DNA from: UBA5972 sp002430125
GTDB taxonomy: Bacteria; Pseudomonadota; Alphaproteobacteria; Rhodobacterales; Rhodobacteraceae
Length of the DNA stretch: 64,000 nt
Assembly: GCA_937892915.1 (NCBI GenBank)
Contig: CALBIC010000101.1
Coordinates: forward strand, 1 to 64,000
Direction of reading: 5' to 3'
The first letter of the stretch is position 1; each line of letters begins with the position of its first letter. This document shows positions 16,160-24,959 of this stretch, one piece after another. Position numbers and translations under genes: made by a program. The notes under the pieces are model-generated. The model searched no databases. It was not told the DNA's origin and was given only the letters and a program-made list of their open reading frames with translations.

Positions 16160-16843
16160 CTATTCCAGCGTAATCCGCTTTGGTCGCGGCGTCTTGCGTT
16201 CCACCTTGATGCTTTGGGCCGGAGCCCGGCTCCTCCCGGCAGGGGGCGGTGGCATTTTGCCGCCGGATCGGTTGCCGCGCCGACGTAGTTTCGGGATCAG
16301 GAACATGAAAAACCCGCTTAATCCGAAATACACCATCGCCCCGGACGCAATATCGACAAGCCACGTGCCAAATTTACTGGTGGTCCATCCCTGCGTATGC
16401 AGCGTTTTGAAAAACGATCCCCAATAGAATTTATAGTCCAACTGCCGCCCGTCAGGATCATAGGTATACCGCGAATATCCGGTTTTCACCCAGTAATGCC
16501 CGGTGGCCTTGTCGATTGTCAGTTCGTCGCGATTCTCGGCCTGAAATATCCAGACATCGCGGTTATGATAGATTTGCGTCGTCCGCAGTCGAAATGACGT
16601 TGTGCCATAGAATTGCGAGGCAGTCTGAATTCCGACCTCTTGGGTTATTGGCACCGGATTTGGCCATTTGTCGAAATTTGCCTCGTCATAAGTTTGGTTG
16701 GGAAGATAACTTAACACCAATTTGGAATGGTTAAGGTAAAAACCCGTCAGGCCCAGCATAATGATCCAGGGCAGCACAAAAAAACCCAGCCAGCCGTGAA
16801 TGGTTTTTAACAGCCCAAGGAAGCTGAACGACGAAATGGACAT
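16160..16843 (-). CDS. PepSY-associated transmembrane protein
   Basis: A 227-aa inner-membrane protein. It starts with a helix, LLKTIHGWLGFFVLPWIIMLGLTGFYL (split here: LLKTIHGWLGFFV then LPWIIMLGLTGFYL), followed by a soluble loop with PepSY-like blocks (VWIFQAENRDELTIDKATG, TGYSRYTYDPDG), a second amphipathic region (HTQGWTTSKFGTWLVDIAS) and a C-terminal helix (GAMVYFGLSGFFMFLIP). The tail is Arg/Pro/Lys-rich. PepSY-TM proteins are often linked to iron uptake or redox at the membrane, but no neighbour supports a role. It diverges from the DEAD-box gene across 398 bp. Confidence 0.8.
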   Translation of the reverse strand: MSISSFSFLGLLKTIHGWLGFFVLPWIIMLGLTGFYLNHSKLVLSYLPNQTYDEANFDKWPNPVPITQEVGIQTASQFYGTTSFRLRTTQIYHNRDVWIFQAENRDELTIDKATGHYWVKTGYSRYTYDPDGRQLDYKFYWGSFFKTLHTQGWTTSKFGTWLVDIASGAMVYFGLSGFFMFLIPKLRRRGNRSGGKMPPPPAGRSRAPAQSIKVERKTPRPKRITLE

Positions 16844-17129
16844 AGGGCTTGCCTGATTTTACACTTTTTTTTAGCTTTAGCAGAATTGAATATGAATACC
16901 ATCCAGTCAGGTCCATTTTTCGCTTATTGTTGCGGATCAATCGCTTTGTTTGCCAATGGGAAACACTGAATAATGCTATCGCATCTGGCCTTATGATCAG
17001 CTTCCCCCCAACCAAAGGACAGGATATTGCGCAAATTCGCACAAATCTCGGCGCATACTGCGGTTTTGTATCCCGTTCGGAAACAATAGGCCAGATTTTG
17101 CTCTATTGGTCAAAACTTCGTAAGCCACG
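16844..17129. other. Intergenic region between PepSY and rhlE genes
   Basis: Divergent, AT-richer intergenic DNA. Short open frames on both strands here (for example plus 16849-17133 and minus 16997-17218) have no ribosome site, no codon bias like the neighbours and no recognisable family, so I treat them as noise. A run of eight T (ending near 16872) lies next to the PepSY start. Promoter signals for the downstream helicase are listed separately. Confidence 0.4.
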
Positions 17130-17158
17130 TTGACCGCGACGTGGTTTTTCAGTAGAAA
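17130..17158 (+). promoter_or_regulatory. Candidate promoter for the RhlE-type helicase
   Basis: TTGACC at 17130-17135, 17-base spacer, TAGAAA at 17153-17158, 84 bases before the ATG. The -35 lies in the loop of a small inverted repeat, CCACG (17126-17130) with CGTGG. A second GTTGACCGCG copy occurs about 60 bases downstream, so the exact start is uncertain. Confidence 0.35.
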
Positions 17159-17241
17159 GTTGGCCGAGCAGGACGCCTGTCTAACAACAGGTTGACCGCG
17201 GACTGGGAACTGACCCAAATCGCCCTAACAGACGGGACAAT

Positions 17242-18666
17242 ATGACAAAATTCTCTGACCTGAACCTGGACCCGAGGGTTCTGAAGGCTGTTGAAGAAAC
17301 CGGCTATTTAACGCCGACCCCCATTCAGGAACAAGCCATTCCGTATGCGCTGGAAGGCCGTGACATCTTGGGCATTGCCCAAACCGGCACGGGCAAGACC
17401 GCATCGTTTGTGCTGCCGATGATCACCAAACTTGGACAGGGCCGCGCGCGTGCGCGGATGCCACGTTCGCTGGTTCTGGCGCCGACGCGCGAACTGGCCG
17501 CACAAGTGGCCGAAAACTTCGAGACTTATGCAAAGCACACCAAACTGGCGATGGCCCTGTTAATCGGTGGCGTCAGCTTCAAGGATCAGGATCGCCTGAT
17601 TGACCGGGGCGTTGACGTGCTGATTGCCACACCGGGCCGGTTGCTGGACCATTTTGAACGCGGCAAGCTGATGCTGACCGGCGTGCAGATCATGGTGGTC
17701 GACGAGGCTGACCGGATGCTGGATATGGGGTTCATCCCGGATATCGAACGCATCTTCAAACTGACGCCGTTCACCCGGCAAACCCTGTTCTTTTCGGCCA
17801 CAATGGCACCTGAAATTACCCGGATCACGCAAGAATTCCTGCATAATCCGGTCCGGGTCGAAGTGGCCCGACAGGCGACCACGTCGGAAACCATTACGCA
17901 GGCGGTTTGTGTCTTCAAGCCTTCGCGCAAGGACAAAACTGCCGCCGAAAAGCGCGAAATATTGCGCAAGATCATGCGTTCGGAAGGCGACAAGCTGACC
18001 AACGGCATCGTCTTTTGTAACCGTAAGGTTGATGTGGATATCGTCGCTAAATCCTTGAAGCAACACGGATTTGATGCCGCGGCAATTCACGGCGATCTGG
18101 AACAATCAGTGCGTACCCGCACATTGAACGCCTTTCGCGAAGGTGGTTTGAAACTGCTGATCGCCTCGGATGTGGCGGCGCGCGGGCTTGATGTGCCGTC
18201 TGTCAGCCATGTGTTCAACTTTGACATCCCGACCCACCCCGAGGATTATGTCCACCGGATCGGTCGCACTGGCCGGGCTGGTCGGGCTGGTAATGCCTTT
18301 ACCCTGTGCCCGGTGTCGGACGAAAAGTATTTGAAAGCCATCGAAGAACTGGTTCAAACGACGATCCCGCGGATGGATGTATCGCAATTTGGCTTAACCG
18401 CAGATGCGCCTTCACAGGCAGCACCGGCACCAAAGCCACGCGAACCACGCAAAGCAGCCGCGCCCAAAAAAGCAAAACCTGCAGCCGCACCGGAAGTACC
18501 AGTTGTTGCCGAGGCAGCGCCTGCCGCGCCGGTTGCTGCGAAAAAGCCAGTGGAAAAACCAGCGGAAAAACCGGCACCACGCAATCGCGGCCGCGACACC
18601 ATTGATCAAAATGGCGTTGTTGGTCTGGGCGATCATGTTCCGGCATTTTTGCAGCGCAGCTTTTAG
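17242..18666 (+). CDS. rhlE: DEAD-box ATP-dependent RNA helicase, RhlE-like
   Basis: A 474-aa helicase with the full DEAD-box motif set: Q motif GYLTPTPIQEQ (21-31), Walker A AQTGTGKT (46-53), PTRELAAQ (81-88), TPGRLLD (130-136), DEAD (154-157), SAT (185-187), ARGLDVPSVSHVFNFDIP and HRIGRTGRAG. The core ends near 395; the remaining 80 residues are a low-complexity Ala/Pro/Lys tail (e.g. PKPREPRKAAAPKKAKPAA) with Arg/Gly-rich end, as in RhlE-type enzymes that unwind short duplexes in ribosome assembly or RNA decay. RNase J is encoded convergently just downstream, but the two are separated by a terminator. Confidence 0.93.
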   Translation: MTKFSDLNLDPRVLKAVEETGYLTPTPIQEQAIPYALEGRDILGIAQTGTGKTASFVLPMITKLGQGRARARMPRSLVLAPTRELAAQVAENFETYAKHTKLAMALLIGGVSFKDQDRLIDRGVDVLIATPGRLLDHFERGKLMLTGVQIMVVDEADRMLDMGFIPDIERIFKLTPFTRQTLFFSATMAPEITRITQEFLHNPVRVEVARQATTSETITQAVCVFKPSRKDKTAAEKREILRKIMRSEGDKLTNGIVFCNRKVDVDIVAKSLKQHGFDAAAIHGDLEQSVRTRTLNAFREGGLKLLIASDVAARGLDVPSVSHVFNFDIPTHPEDYVHRIGRTGRAGRAGNAFTLCPVSDEKYLKAIEELVQTTIPRMDVSQFGLTADAPSQAAPAPKPREPRKAAAPKKAKPAAAPEVPVVAEAAPAAPVAAKKPVEKPAEKPAPRNRGRDTIDQNGVVGLGDHVPAFLQRSF

Positions 18667-18689
18667 CCCGCAGCCCTGCTGTTTCTTTT

Positions 18690-18740
18690 AAAAAGATCCC
18701 GGAGCAATCGTCTCCGGGCGACGGGGGCAGCGCCCCCGCC
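18690..18740. terminator. Double-hairpin terminator between rhlE and rnj
   Basis: Two adjacent stems: CCCGGAG (18698-18704) with CTCCGGG (18712-18718), then GGGGGC (18723-18728) with GCCCCC (18732-18737). On the minus strand the first stem is followed by ATCTTTTT, a good U-tract that would end transcription of the nuo-birA-coaX-rnj unit. On the plus strand the GC-rich second stem is followed by GCCTTGTGTT, a weaker terminator for the helicase. The element therefore probably works in both directions. Confidence 0.75.
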
Positions 18741-18761
18741 TTGTGTTAAAAAAGTCGGCGA

Positions 18762-20435
18762 TTAACCCGCGACTAAACGGTTAATCATCACCTGCACTTC
18801 GGGTTTCTTACCGATCACTTCATTGCTGATCTGGCGCACGGCCCGCGTGATCAACTCTTCCAGCGCATCATCTGACAGGATCACTTTGGGTTTCGCGCGC
18901 CCGAGTTGATATTCAATGCCTTCTTCAATCAACACTGCCAGCGAATGCTCGGCACCTGCCGGATCCGGCAAGCCTTTGGTTTCGACCCAGACACCGCCCA
19001 TTGGCTCGTCGTCTTCGTCAATGATGATCCCGACAATCACATGCCCGTTCAGCGCCATACGAATGCGGTCGCGCACAACGCCGTCCATGGCCCCAATCAC
19101 CACTTTGCCGTCCAGATAGGCGCGGCCGGTTTCGACATATTCGACAATTTCCGGCATGTTGCCCGACAGCGACACCATGGTGCCGTTGGGGGCAACGATG
19201 GCTTTGATGCCTTTCGCCTGTGCGGCTTTGGCATGTTCGCGCAGATGCCGGTGTTCACCATGCATCGGGATCAGGAATTGCGGTTTCATCAGATCGTGCA
19301 TTGCCTCAAGGTCCGGCCGGTTGGCATGGCCTGAAACATGGTAAAGCCCGTCGTGATCATCCACCACATCAACGCCCATCTCGCTGTATTTATTAACGAT
19401 CCGCGCGACAGGCACCTCGTTGCCCGGAATGGTTTTTGAGGAGAACAGGAACATATCGCCTTCGCGCAGTGTGATGCCGTTATACTTGCCGTTTGCCATC
19501 TGCGCTGATCCGGCGCGCCGTTCGCCTTGCGAGCCGGTGACAAGGATCATCAGATTGCCGCGCGGCACCTCGTCGCTTTCGTCAAGCGACACGGTGGGCG
19601 GGAAATCGGTCAGAACGCCGGTAGCTTGGGCAACTGCAATCATCCGCTGCATGGCACGCCCCAGCACAAGGATCGTCCGCCCGGCATCCACACCGGCCTG
19701 CGCCAGCGTTTTCAGACGCGCCACGTTCGAAGCAAACGTCGTTGCAACCACAAGGCCTTTGGCCGATTTCACCAATTCAGTGATCGGTGCGATCAAAGTT
19801 GATTCCGAGCGGCCGGGTTTTGGCGAAAAGATATTGGTGCTGTCGCAGACCAGCGCAAGCACGCCCTTTTTGGCGACAGATTGCCACAAAACCGGGTCAA
19901 ACGCTTCGCCCACCAAGGGGGCTCCGTCAAGTTTGAAGTCGCCCGTATGTATGACCCGCCCCGCAGGCGTGTCGATCACCAGGCCAGAGCTTTCGGGGAT
20001 CGAATGCGACACTGGCAGAAAGCTGACAGTAAACGGACCGGCCTGCACGGTTTCAGGATAGGCCGAGACTTCGGTCAGACAATCAGTATCGCGGCCATGT
20101 TCTTCAAGCTTCAGCCGCGCAATCGCGGCGGTAAAGGCGCGGGCGTAAACCGGCACCGGGATGCGGCCCCACAGAATGCCAAGTGCGCCAACGTGATCTT
20201 CGTGCGCATGGGTGATAAAAATCGCCTCGACCCGGTCAATGCGGTCGATGATCCACTTGGCATCGGCAAAAATCAGGTTAACACCGGGGGAGCCGTCCAT
20301 ATCAGGGAAGGTCACGCCCAGATCGACAAGGATATACCGCTCTTTGCCGGGGACACCGTAGCCATAAACATAGCAATTCATGCCAATTTCGCCAGCCCCA
20401 CCAAGGGGGAGATAGATCAGTCGCTTGTCAGCCAT
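18762..20435 (-). CDS. rnj: Ribonuclease J
   Basis: A 557-aa metallo-beta-lactamase-fold nuclease with the beta-CASP core. The zinc motif HAHEDH sits at 76-81, LPVSHSIPES and a later HTGDFKLD supply other ligands, and HGEHRHL (in the beta-CASP region) is as in RNase J1/J2. RNase J has endonuclease and 5'-3' exonuclease activity in mRNA decay and rRNA maturation. The start at 20435 (ATG) overlaps the coaX stop by one base (TGATG) and is preceded by GAAAGG; the codon before it (TTG) is not needed. Last gene of the unit starting with nuoA; the bidirectional terminator follows. Confidence 0.95.
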   Translation of the reverse strand: MADKRLIYLPLGGAGEIGMNCYVYGYGVPGKERYILVDLGVTFPDMDGSPGVNLIFADAKWIIDRIDRVEAIFITHAHEDHVGALGILWGRIPVPVYARAFTAAIARLKLEEHGRDTDCLTEVSAYPETVQAGPFTVSFLPVSHSIPESSGLVIDTPAGRVIHTGDFKLDGAPLVGEAFDPVLWQSVAKKGVLALVCDSTNIFSPKPGRSESTLIAPITELVKSAKGLVVATTFASNVARLKTLAQAGVDAGRTILVLGRAMQRMIAVAQATGVLTDFPPTVSLDESDEVPRGNLMILVTGSQGERRAGSAQMANGKYNGITLREGDMFLFSSKTIPGNEVPVARIVNKYSEMGVDVVDDHDGLYHVSGHANRPDLEAMHDLMKPQFLIPMHGEHRHLREHAKAAQAKGIKAIVAPNGTMVSLSGNMPEIVEYVETGRAYLDGKVVIGAMDGVVRDRIRMALNGHVIVGIIIDEDDEPMGGVWVETKGLPDPAGAEHSLAVLIEEGIEYQLGRAKPKVILSDDALEELITRAVRQISNEVIGKKPEVQVMINRLVAG

Positions 20436-21208
20436 CAAAGGGCCTTTCGATTAAATTCGTTGATATGAACAAGGCCGGTCATGGTGAGTTCACCATCCAC
20501 CTTGTCAAATAGTCCGTCTTCCTGATCAAACAGCGTGGCCAAACCACCTGTTGCAATCACTGTCATCGGCCGGTCGCGTTCCAGCTTGATCTGCTTGGCG
20601 ATCCGTTCGATCAACCCGACATAGCCCCAATAGATACCGGCCTGCATGCAGGCAACCGTGTTGGTGCCGATGGCGCTTTGCGGTTTGGTTGCATCCACAT
20701 GCGGCAAGGCAGCGGCGGCAAGATGCAGCGCGCGCACAGACAGGTTCACACCCGGCGCGATGACCCCCCCGATATAGGCACCATCCTCGGCGACCACGTC
20801 AAAGGTGGTTGCCGTGCCGAAATCCACCACAATCAGATCGCCACCATATTGCAGATAGGCGCCAACCGTGTTGACCAGCCGATCAGCCCCGACTTGGGTA
20901 TCGGCGTCCACCCGCACGTCAACCGGCAGCAGGCAATCGGGCTTGCCAACGACCAAGGGACGGCAGTCAAAATAGCGGCTGGACAGGAGACGCAGGTTAA
21001 AGACCACTTGCGGCACAACCGAGGACACAACCACGTCGGTGATTTTTACGTCAATCCCTTTGAGCTGCATCAGGGTTTTCAGCCAGACGTAATATTCATC
21101 GGCCGTGCGCTGATGCTCGGTGGCGCAACGCCAGTTTTCCACAAAGCGTGTGCCGTCATGTACAGCAAAAACCGTATTGGTGTTTCCAACGTCAATGGCA
21201 AGCAACAT
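20435..21208 (-). CDS. coaX: Type III pantothenate kinase
   Basis: Phosphorylates pantothenate, the first step to coenzyme A. The 257-aa protein has the ASKHA-fold phosphate motif DVGNTNT at 6-12, GADRLVN (about 108-114), DFGTATTFDVV (about 129-139) and the C-terminal ATGGLA block, all typical of CoaX and unlike the bacterial type I or II enzymes. Overlap with rnj by one base and a 23-bp gap to birA indicate co-transcription. The birA-coaX-rnj order after nuoN is familiar from other Rhodobacteraceae, though no pathway link is obvious beyond CoA being used in metabolism. Confidence 0.95.
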   Translation of the reverse strand: MLLAIDVGNTNTVFAVHDGTRFVENWRCATEHQRTADEYYVWLKTLMQLKGIDVKITDVVVSSVVPQVVFNLRLLSSRYFDCRPLVVGKPDCLLPVDVRVDADTQVGADRLVNTVGAYLQYGGDLIVVDFGTATTFDVVAEDGAYIGGVIAPGVNLSVRALHLAAAALPHVDATKPQSAIGTNTVACMQAGIYWGYVGLIERIAKQIKLERDRPMTVIATGGLATLFDQEDGLFDKVDGELTMTGLVHINEFNRKAL

Positions 21209-21231
21209 AGGATCAGGCCTTTCGTGGCGCG

Positions 21232-21966
21232 TTAGAAATAGACATCCGCAGCCGGGATATGGTGGATGCCGTCGCTGGCTTTTAGTACAAGTGCGCCACT
21301 GCCGTCCACCGTCTGAAATGTGCCGGTGAATTCGGCGGTTCCGGTGCGCGCGGTGATCACCTCGCCCAATTTAGCAGCCTGCGCCAACCATTGGGTGCGT
21401 ATGGACTCAAAGCCATAGGTTATGAACTGCGCTTCATAGCGGGCGAAGGCCGGCGCGATAAGGTTCAGCATTTCCTCAGCCGTTATGGTGGTGCCGGTTT
21501 GGGCCCGCAGGCTGACCGGTTGTACCGCACCGGGTTCAACGTCGTCAGGTTTCGGTGCTTCCGTCAGATTGACACCGATACCGATCGCCAGATGATCGCC
21601 GATGCTTTCCAGCAGAATACCGGCGACCTTGCCGCCGTTCAGCAAAACGTCATTCGGCCATTTCAGGGTGAATGCAGCCTCGCGTCCGGTTGCCGCAACG
21701 AAGGCTTCGCGCAGGGCAAGGGCTGCGACGAAGGACCGTTGGGCGCGAGCCTCAAGCGGACCATCCGGGCGCATCAGCAAGGTGGCCGAGAAATTTCCCT
21801 GCGGCTGCACCCACTGCCGCCCGCGCCTGCCCCGGCCAGCGGTTTGGTCATGCGCCATGATCCATGTTGGCGCAGAAATGGTTTCGCGCAGGCGCGCGGC
21901 CTCGGCCATGGTGCTGTCAAGCGTGTCGTAAACCCGGCGGTCGGTGCCTTCGGGCCAATGTTGCAT
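21232..21966 (-). CDS. birA: Biotin--[acetyl-CoA-carboxylase] ligase, without DNA-binding domain
   Basis: A 244-aa biotin protein ligase that attaches biotin to carboxylase carrier domains. The biotinyl-AMP loop is GRGRRGR (44-50), followed by KWPNDVLLNGGKVAGILLE (102-120). It starts directly at the catalytic domain (DTLDSTMAEA); there is no N-terminal winged helix, so unlike E. coli BirA it cannot act as a biotin repressor. Likely substrates in this window include the biotin-carrier domain of the mccA product. The ATG follows the nuoN stop TAG with no gap, so translation is coupled to the nuo operon. Confidence 0.95.
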   Translation of the reverse strand: MQHWPEGTDRRVYDTLDSTMAEAARLRETISAPTWIMAHDQTAGRGRRGRQWVQPQGNFSATLLMRPDGPLEARAQRSFVAALALREAFVAATGREAAFTLKWPNDVLLNGGKVAGILLESIGDHLAIGIGVNLTEAPKPDDVEPGAVQPVSLRAQTGTTITAEEMLNLIAPAFARYEAQFITYGFESIRTQWLAQAAKLGEVITARTGTAEFTGTFQTVDGSGALVLKASDGIHHIPAADVYF

Positions 21967-23406
21967 CTATTTCAGCAAAGTCGCCGCAGCGGCTCCGGCC
22001 AGACCCTGAACACCAAACAGGTTGATGATCCCGACGAGCATCACAAAAGCAGATGCCATCAGGGCCGCCCAATGAAACGCTGGCATGGTGCCATCAAGGG
22101 CGTCACGTGGTTCGCCGAAATACATTAGATAGATAATCCTGAGGTAATAAAACGCACCGATCACGCTGGCGATCACGCCGCCAATCGCAAGCCAGATGAA
22201 ACCGGAATCCACGGCCGCTTGCAGCACGTAAAGCTTGCCGAAAAACCCAACCAGCGGCGGAATACCGGCCAGCGAGAACATCAGAACCATCAGGGCTGCG
22301 GCGCGTAACGGTTCGACCCGCGAATACATATTCAGGCTAGCGATATCAGTCACGGCTTGGCCGTCTTTCTCCATGTTCAGGATGAAGGCGAAAACCCCGA
22401 TATTCATGGTGATATAGATCGCCATATAGATCAGCATTGCCTGAACGCCCTGTTCGGTGCCCGCTGTCAGCCCCATCAGGGCAAAGCCCATATGGCTGAT
22501 CGAGCTATAGGCCATCAGGCGTTTGATATTGGTCTGGCCAATCGCCGCGACCGCGCCAAGGAACATCGACATCACGGACAACAGCGCGATGATCTGGCCC
22601 CAATCGGCGGTGGCATTGCCAAAGGCATCGAACATCACGCGGGCAAACAGGCCCATTGCGGCGACTTTCGGGGCGGTGGCAAAAAACGCGGTGACCGGTG
22701 TGGGCGAGCCTTCGTAAACATCCGGCGTCCACATGTGAAACGGCACTGCGGACACTTTGAATGCCAGACCGGTCAGCAAGAACACCAAGCCGATCAGAAG
22801 GCCAAGCGACAGACCCTCATCACCCGTAGCGGCGGTGATGCCGGCGAATGTTGTTGTGCCTGCATAGCCATAGATCAGCGACGCGCCATAAAGCAGCAGG
22901 CCCGATGACAGCGCGCCAAGCACGAAATACTTGAGGCCAGCCTCGGTAGAACGGGCGGAATCGCGGCGGAACGAGGCGATGACGTACAGCGACAGCGATT
23001 GCAGCTCCAGCCCCATATAAAGCGCCATCAGATCACCGGCCGAAACCATCATCATCATGCCGACCGTCGCCAGCGCGATCAGGATCGGGAATTCAAATTG
23101 CAGCAGTTTGTTACGCTTCAGGTAAGGCTGGCTGAGGAACAGCACGATCGCTGCGGAAAACAGGATCATCACCTTCAAGAACCGCGCGTAACCGTCATTC
23201 ACAAACGCGCCGTTGAACGCGGTTTCGGTCACGTTCGGCGACAGCCCGATCCACGCGCCAAGGCCCGCCAGCACAATCGCCGTCAACCAGAACAGCAACG
23301 GCGCTTCGGCGTCTTTGCCTCGGTAGACAGCATACATCAGGGCCAGCATGGCAAAGACGGCCAGAACCAGTTCGGGGGCGACCACACTTAGATCAGCGTT
23401 TATCAT
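21967..23406 (-). CDS. nuoN: NADH-quinone oxidoreductase subunit N
   Basis: Antiporter-like membrane subunit ND2 of respiratory Complex I, 479 aa, roughly 14 transmembrane helices. The family core is visible: GLELQSLSLYVIASFRR around residue 130-146, a proton-channel lysine region (FKVSAVPFHMWTPDVYEGSP near 220) and the second broken helix block KRLMAYSSISHMGFALMGL. The length and block order match ND2 and separate it from NuoM/L. It is the last Complex I gene of the unit and sits 11 bp after nuoM; birA begins immediately after its stop. Confidence 0.95.
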   Translation of the reverse strand: MINADLSVVAPELVLAVFAMLALMYAVYRGKDAEAPLLFWLTAIVLAGLGAWIGLSPNVTETAFNGAFVNDGYARFLKVMILFSAAIVLFLSQPYLKRNKLLQFEFPILIALATVGMMMMVSAGDLMALYMGLELQSLSLYVIASFRRDSARSTEAGLKYFVLGALSSGLLLYGASLIYGYAGTTTFAGITAATGDEGLSLGLLIGLVFLLTGLAFKVSAVPFHMWTPDVYEGSPTPVTAFFATAPKVAAMGLFARVMFDAFGNATADWGQIIALLSVMSMFLGAVAAIGQTNIKRLMAYSSISHMGFALMGLTAGTEQGVQAMLIYMAIYITMNIGVFAFILNMEKDGQAVTDIASLNMYSRVEPLRAAALMVLMFSLAGIPPLVGFFGKLYVLQAAVDSGFIWLAIGGVIASVIGAFYYLRIIYLMYFGEPRDALDGTMPAFHWAALMASAFVMLVGIINLFGVQGLAGAAAATLLK

Positions 23407-23417
23407 TGTTCTTACCC

Positions 23418-24959
23418 TTAATGCGTTGCCGCTTGCGCGCCGCCTTTGGCAGCCGCCAAAACCGGTTCGATATCATGGAGCAGTGCCGCCACTGCGGGGC
23501 CTGTCACGTCCAGCACAAGGCTCGGATAGACGCCAAGCAGGATCGTCATCGCCACAAGTGGCGCGAATATCCACTTTTCCCGTGCGGTCATGTCGCTGAT
23601 GGATTTCAGGCTTTCTTTGATCAGATCACCAAACACCACGCGGCGATAAAGCCACAAAGCATAGCCCGCCGACAAGATCACGCCCGAAGTGGCGAAAAAG
23701 GCGACAGCGGTGTTGGCCTTGAAAATCCCGACTAGTGTAAGGAATTCACCCACAAACCCGGATGTGCCCGGCAGGCCGACATTGGCCATGGTGAACAGCA
23801 TAAAGATCATCGCGTAGGCCGGCATCCTGACGACAAGGCCACCATATGCGGCGATCTCGCGGGTGTGCATACGGTCGTAAATCACCCCGACGCACAGGAA
23901 CAATGCCCCCGAAATGAAGCCGTGGCTGACCATCTGAAAAATCGCGCCATCCAGCCCCTGCTGGTTGAACGCGAATATACCCATGGTGACAAACCCCATA
24001 TGCGCGACGGATGAATAAGCGATCAGCTTTTTCATGTCTTCCTGCATCAACGCCACCAGCGAGGTGTAAATGATGGCAATCACCGACAGCCACAGAACAA
24101 AGCCCGACATAACCTCGGCACCGACAGGAAACATCGGCAGGGAAAACCTGAGGAAGCCATAGCCACCCATTTTAAGCAGGATCGCTGCCAGCACCACAGA
24201 ACCAGCGGTCGGTGCCTGAACGTGTGCGTCCGGCAACCATGTATGCACCGGCCACATCGGCATCTTGACCGCGAAGCTGGCAAAGAAGGCGAGGAACATC
24301 AGGGTTTGCGCGCCGCCGATAATCGAAAAGCCAAGGACAGAAATTGGCGAGGATGAAAACTGGTGATGCAACAGCGTCGGGATATCGGTGGTACCCGCAT
24401 CCATATACATCGCGATCATCGCAATCAGCATCAGGACGGACCCAAGCAGCGTATAAAGGAAGAACTTGAAGGCGGCATAAATCCGGTCTTTGCCGCCCCA
24501 GATACCGACAATCAGAAACATCGGGATAAGGCCTGCCTCGAACACCACGTAAAACAGGATCAGGTCAAGCGCGCAGAACACCGCGATCATCAGGGTTTCC
24601 AGCACCAGAAACGCGATCATGTATTCTTTAACCCGGTCGGTGACATTCCAACTGGCGGCGATCACCAGAGGCATCAGAAACGTGGTTAGCAAAACGAACA
24701 GGATCGAAATGCCATCGACCCCCATTTTGTATTTCAACCCGCCCAGCCAGTCATGTTCCTCGACCATCTGAAAGCCGGTGTTTGACGGATCAAACTGCAG
24801 CCAGATTGTGATCGACACAACAAAAGTCGTGGTGGTCGCGATCAGTGCCAGCCATTTGGCTGAACGCTGCGCGGCAGCATCTTCGCCTCTGAGGAACAGC
24901 GCCAGAATGACCGCTGCGACCAGTGGTAAGAACGTGACGATGGAGAGTAGATTTTCCAT
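23418..24959 (-). CDS. nuoM: NADH-quinone oxidoreductase subunit M
   Basis: Antiporter-like ND4 subunit, 513 aa with about 14 helices, one of the proton-pumping channels of Complex I. Visible family blocks are FYVVFEAGLIPMFLIVGIWG, HTWLPDAHVQAPTAGSVVLA (the functional lysine/histidine region) and KKLIAYSSVAHMGFVTMG. The open frame extends to 24989, but the ATG at 24959 (MENLLSIVTF) is the right start: it overlaps the nuoL stop by one base (TGATG), the usual coupling in this operon, and the extra ten residues would be charged and unusual. Confidence 0.95.
   Translation of the reverse strand: MENLLSIVTFLPLVAAVILALFLRGEDAAAQRSAKWLALIATTTTFVVSITIWLQFDPSNTGFQMVEEHDWLGGLKYKMGVDGISILFVLLTTFLMPLVIAASWNVTDRVKEYMIAFLVLETLMIAVFCALDLILFYVVFEAGLIPMFLIVGIWGGKDRIYAAFKFFLYTLLGSVLMLIAMIAMYMDAGTTDIPTLLHHQFSSSPISVLGFSIIGGAQTLMFLAFFASFAVKMPMWPVHTWLPDAHVQAPTAGSVVLAAILLKMGGYGFLRFSLPMFPVGAEVMSGFVLWLSVIAIIYTSLVALMQEDMKKLIAYSSVAHMGFVTMGIFAFNQQGLDGAIFQMVSHGFISGALFLCVGVIYDRMHTREIAAYGGLVVRMPAYAMIFMLFTMANVGLPGTSGFVGEFLTLVGIFKANTAVAFFATSGVILSAGYALWLYRRVVFGDLIKESLKSISDMTAREKWIFAPLVAMTILLGVYPSLVLDVTGPAVAALLHDIEPVLAAAKGGAQAATH

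Noticed and set aside
16849..17218. Short frames on both strands in the PepSY/rhlE gap
   Set aside because: No ribosome sites, no bias, mutually overlapping.
21232..21966. BirA as biotin-operon repressor
   Set aside because: The N-terminal helix-turn-helix is missing; the protein begins at the catalytic domain.
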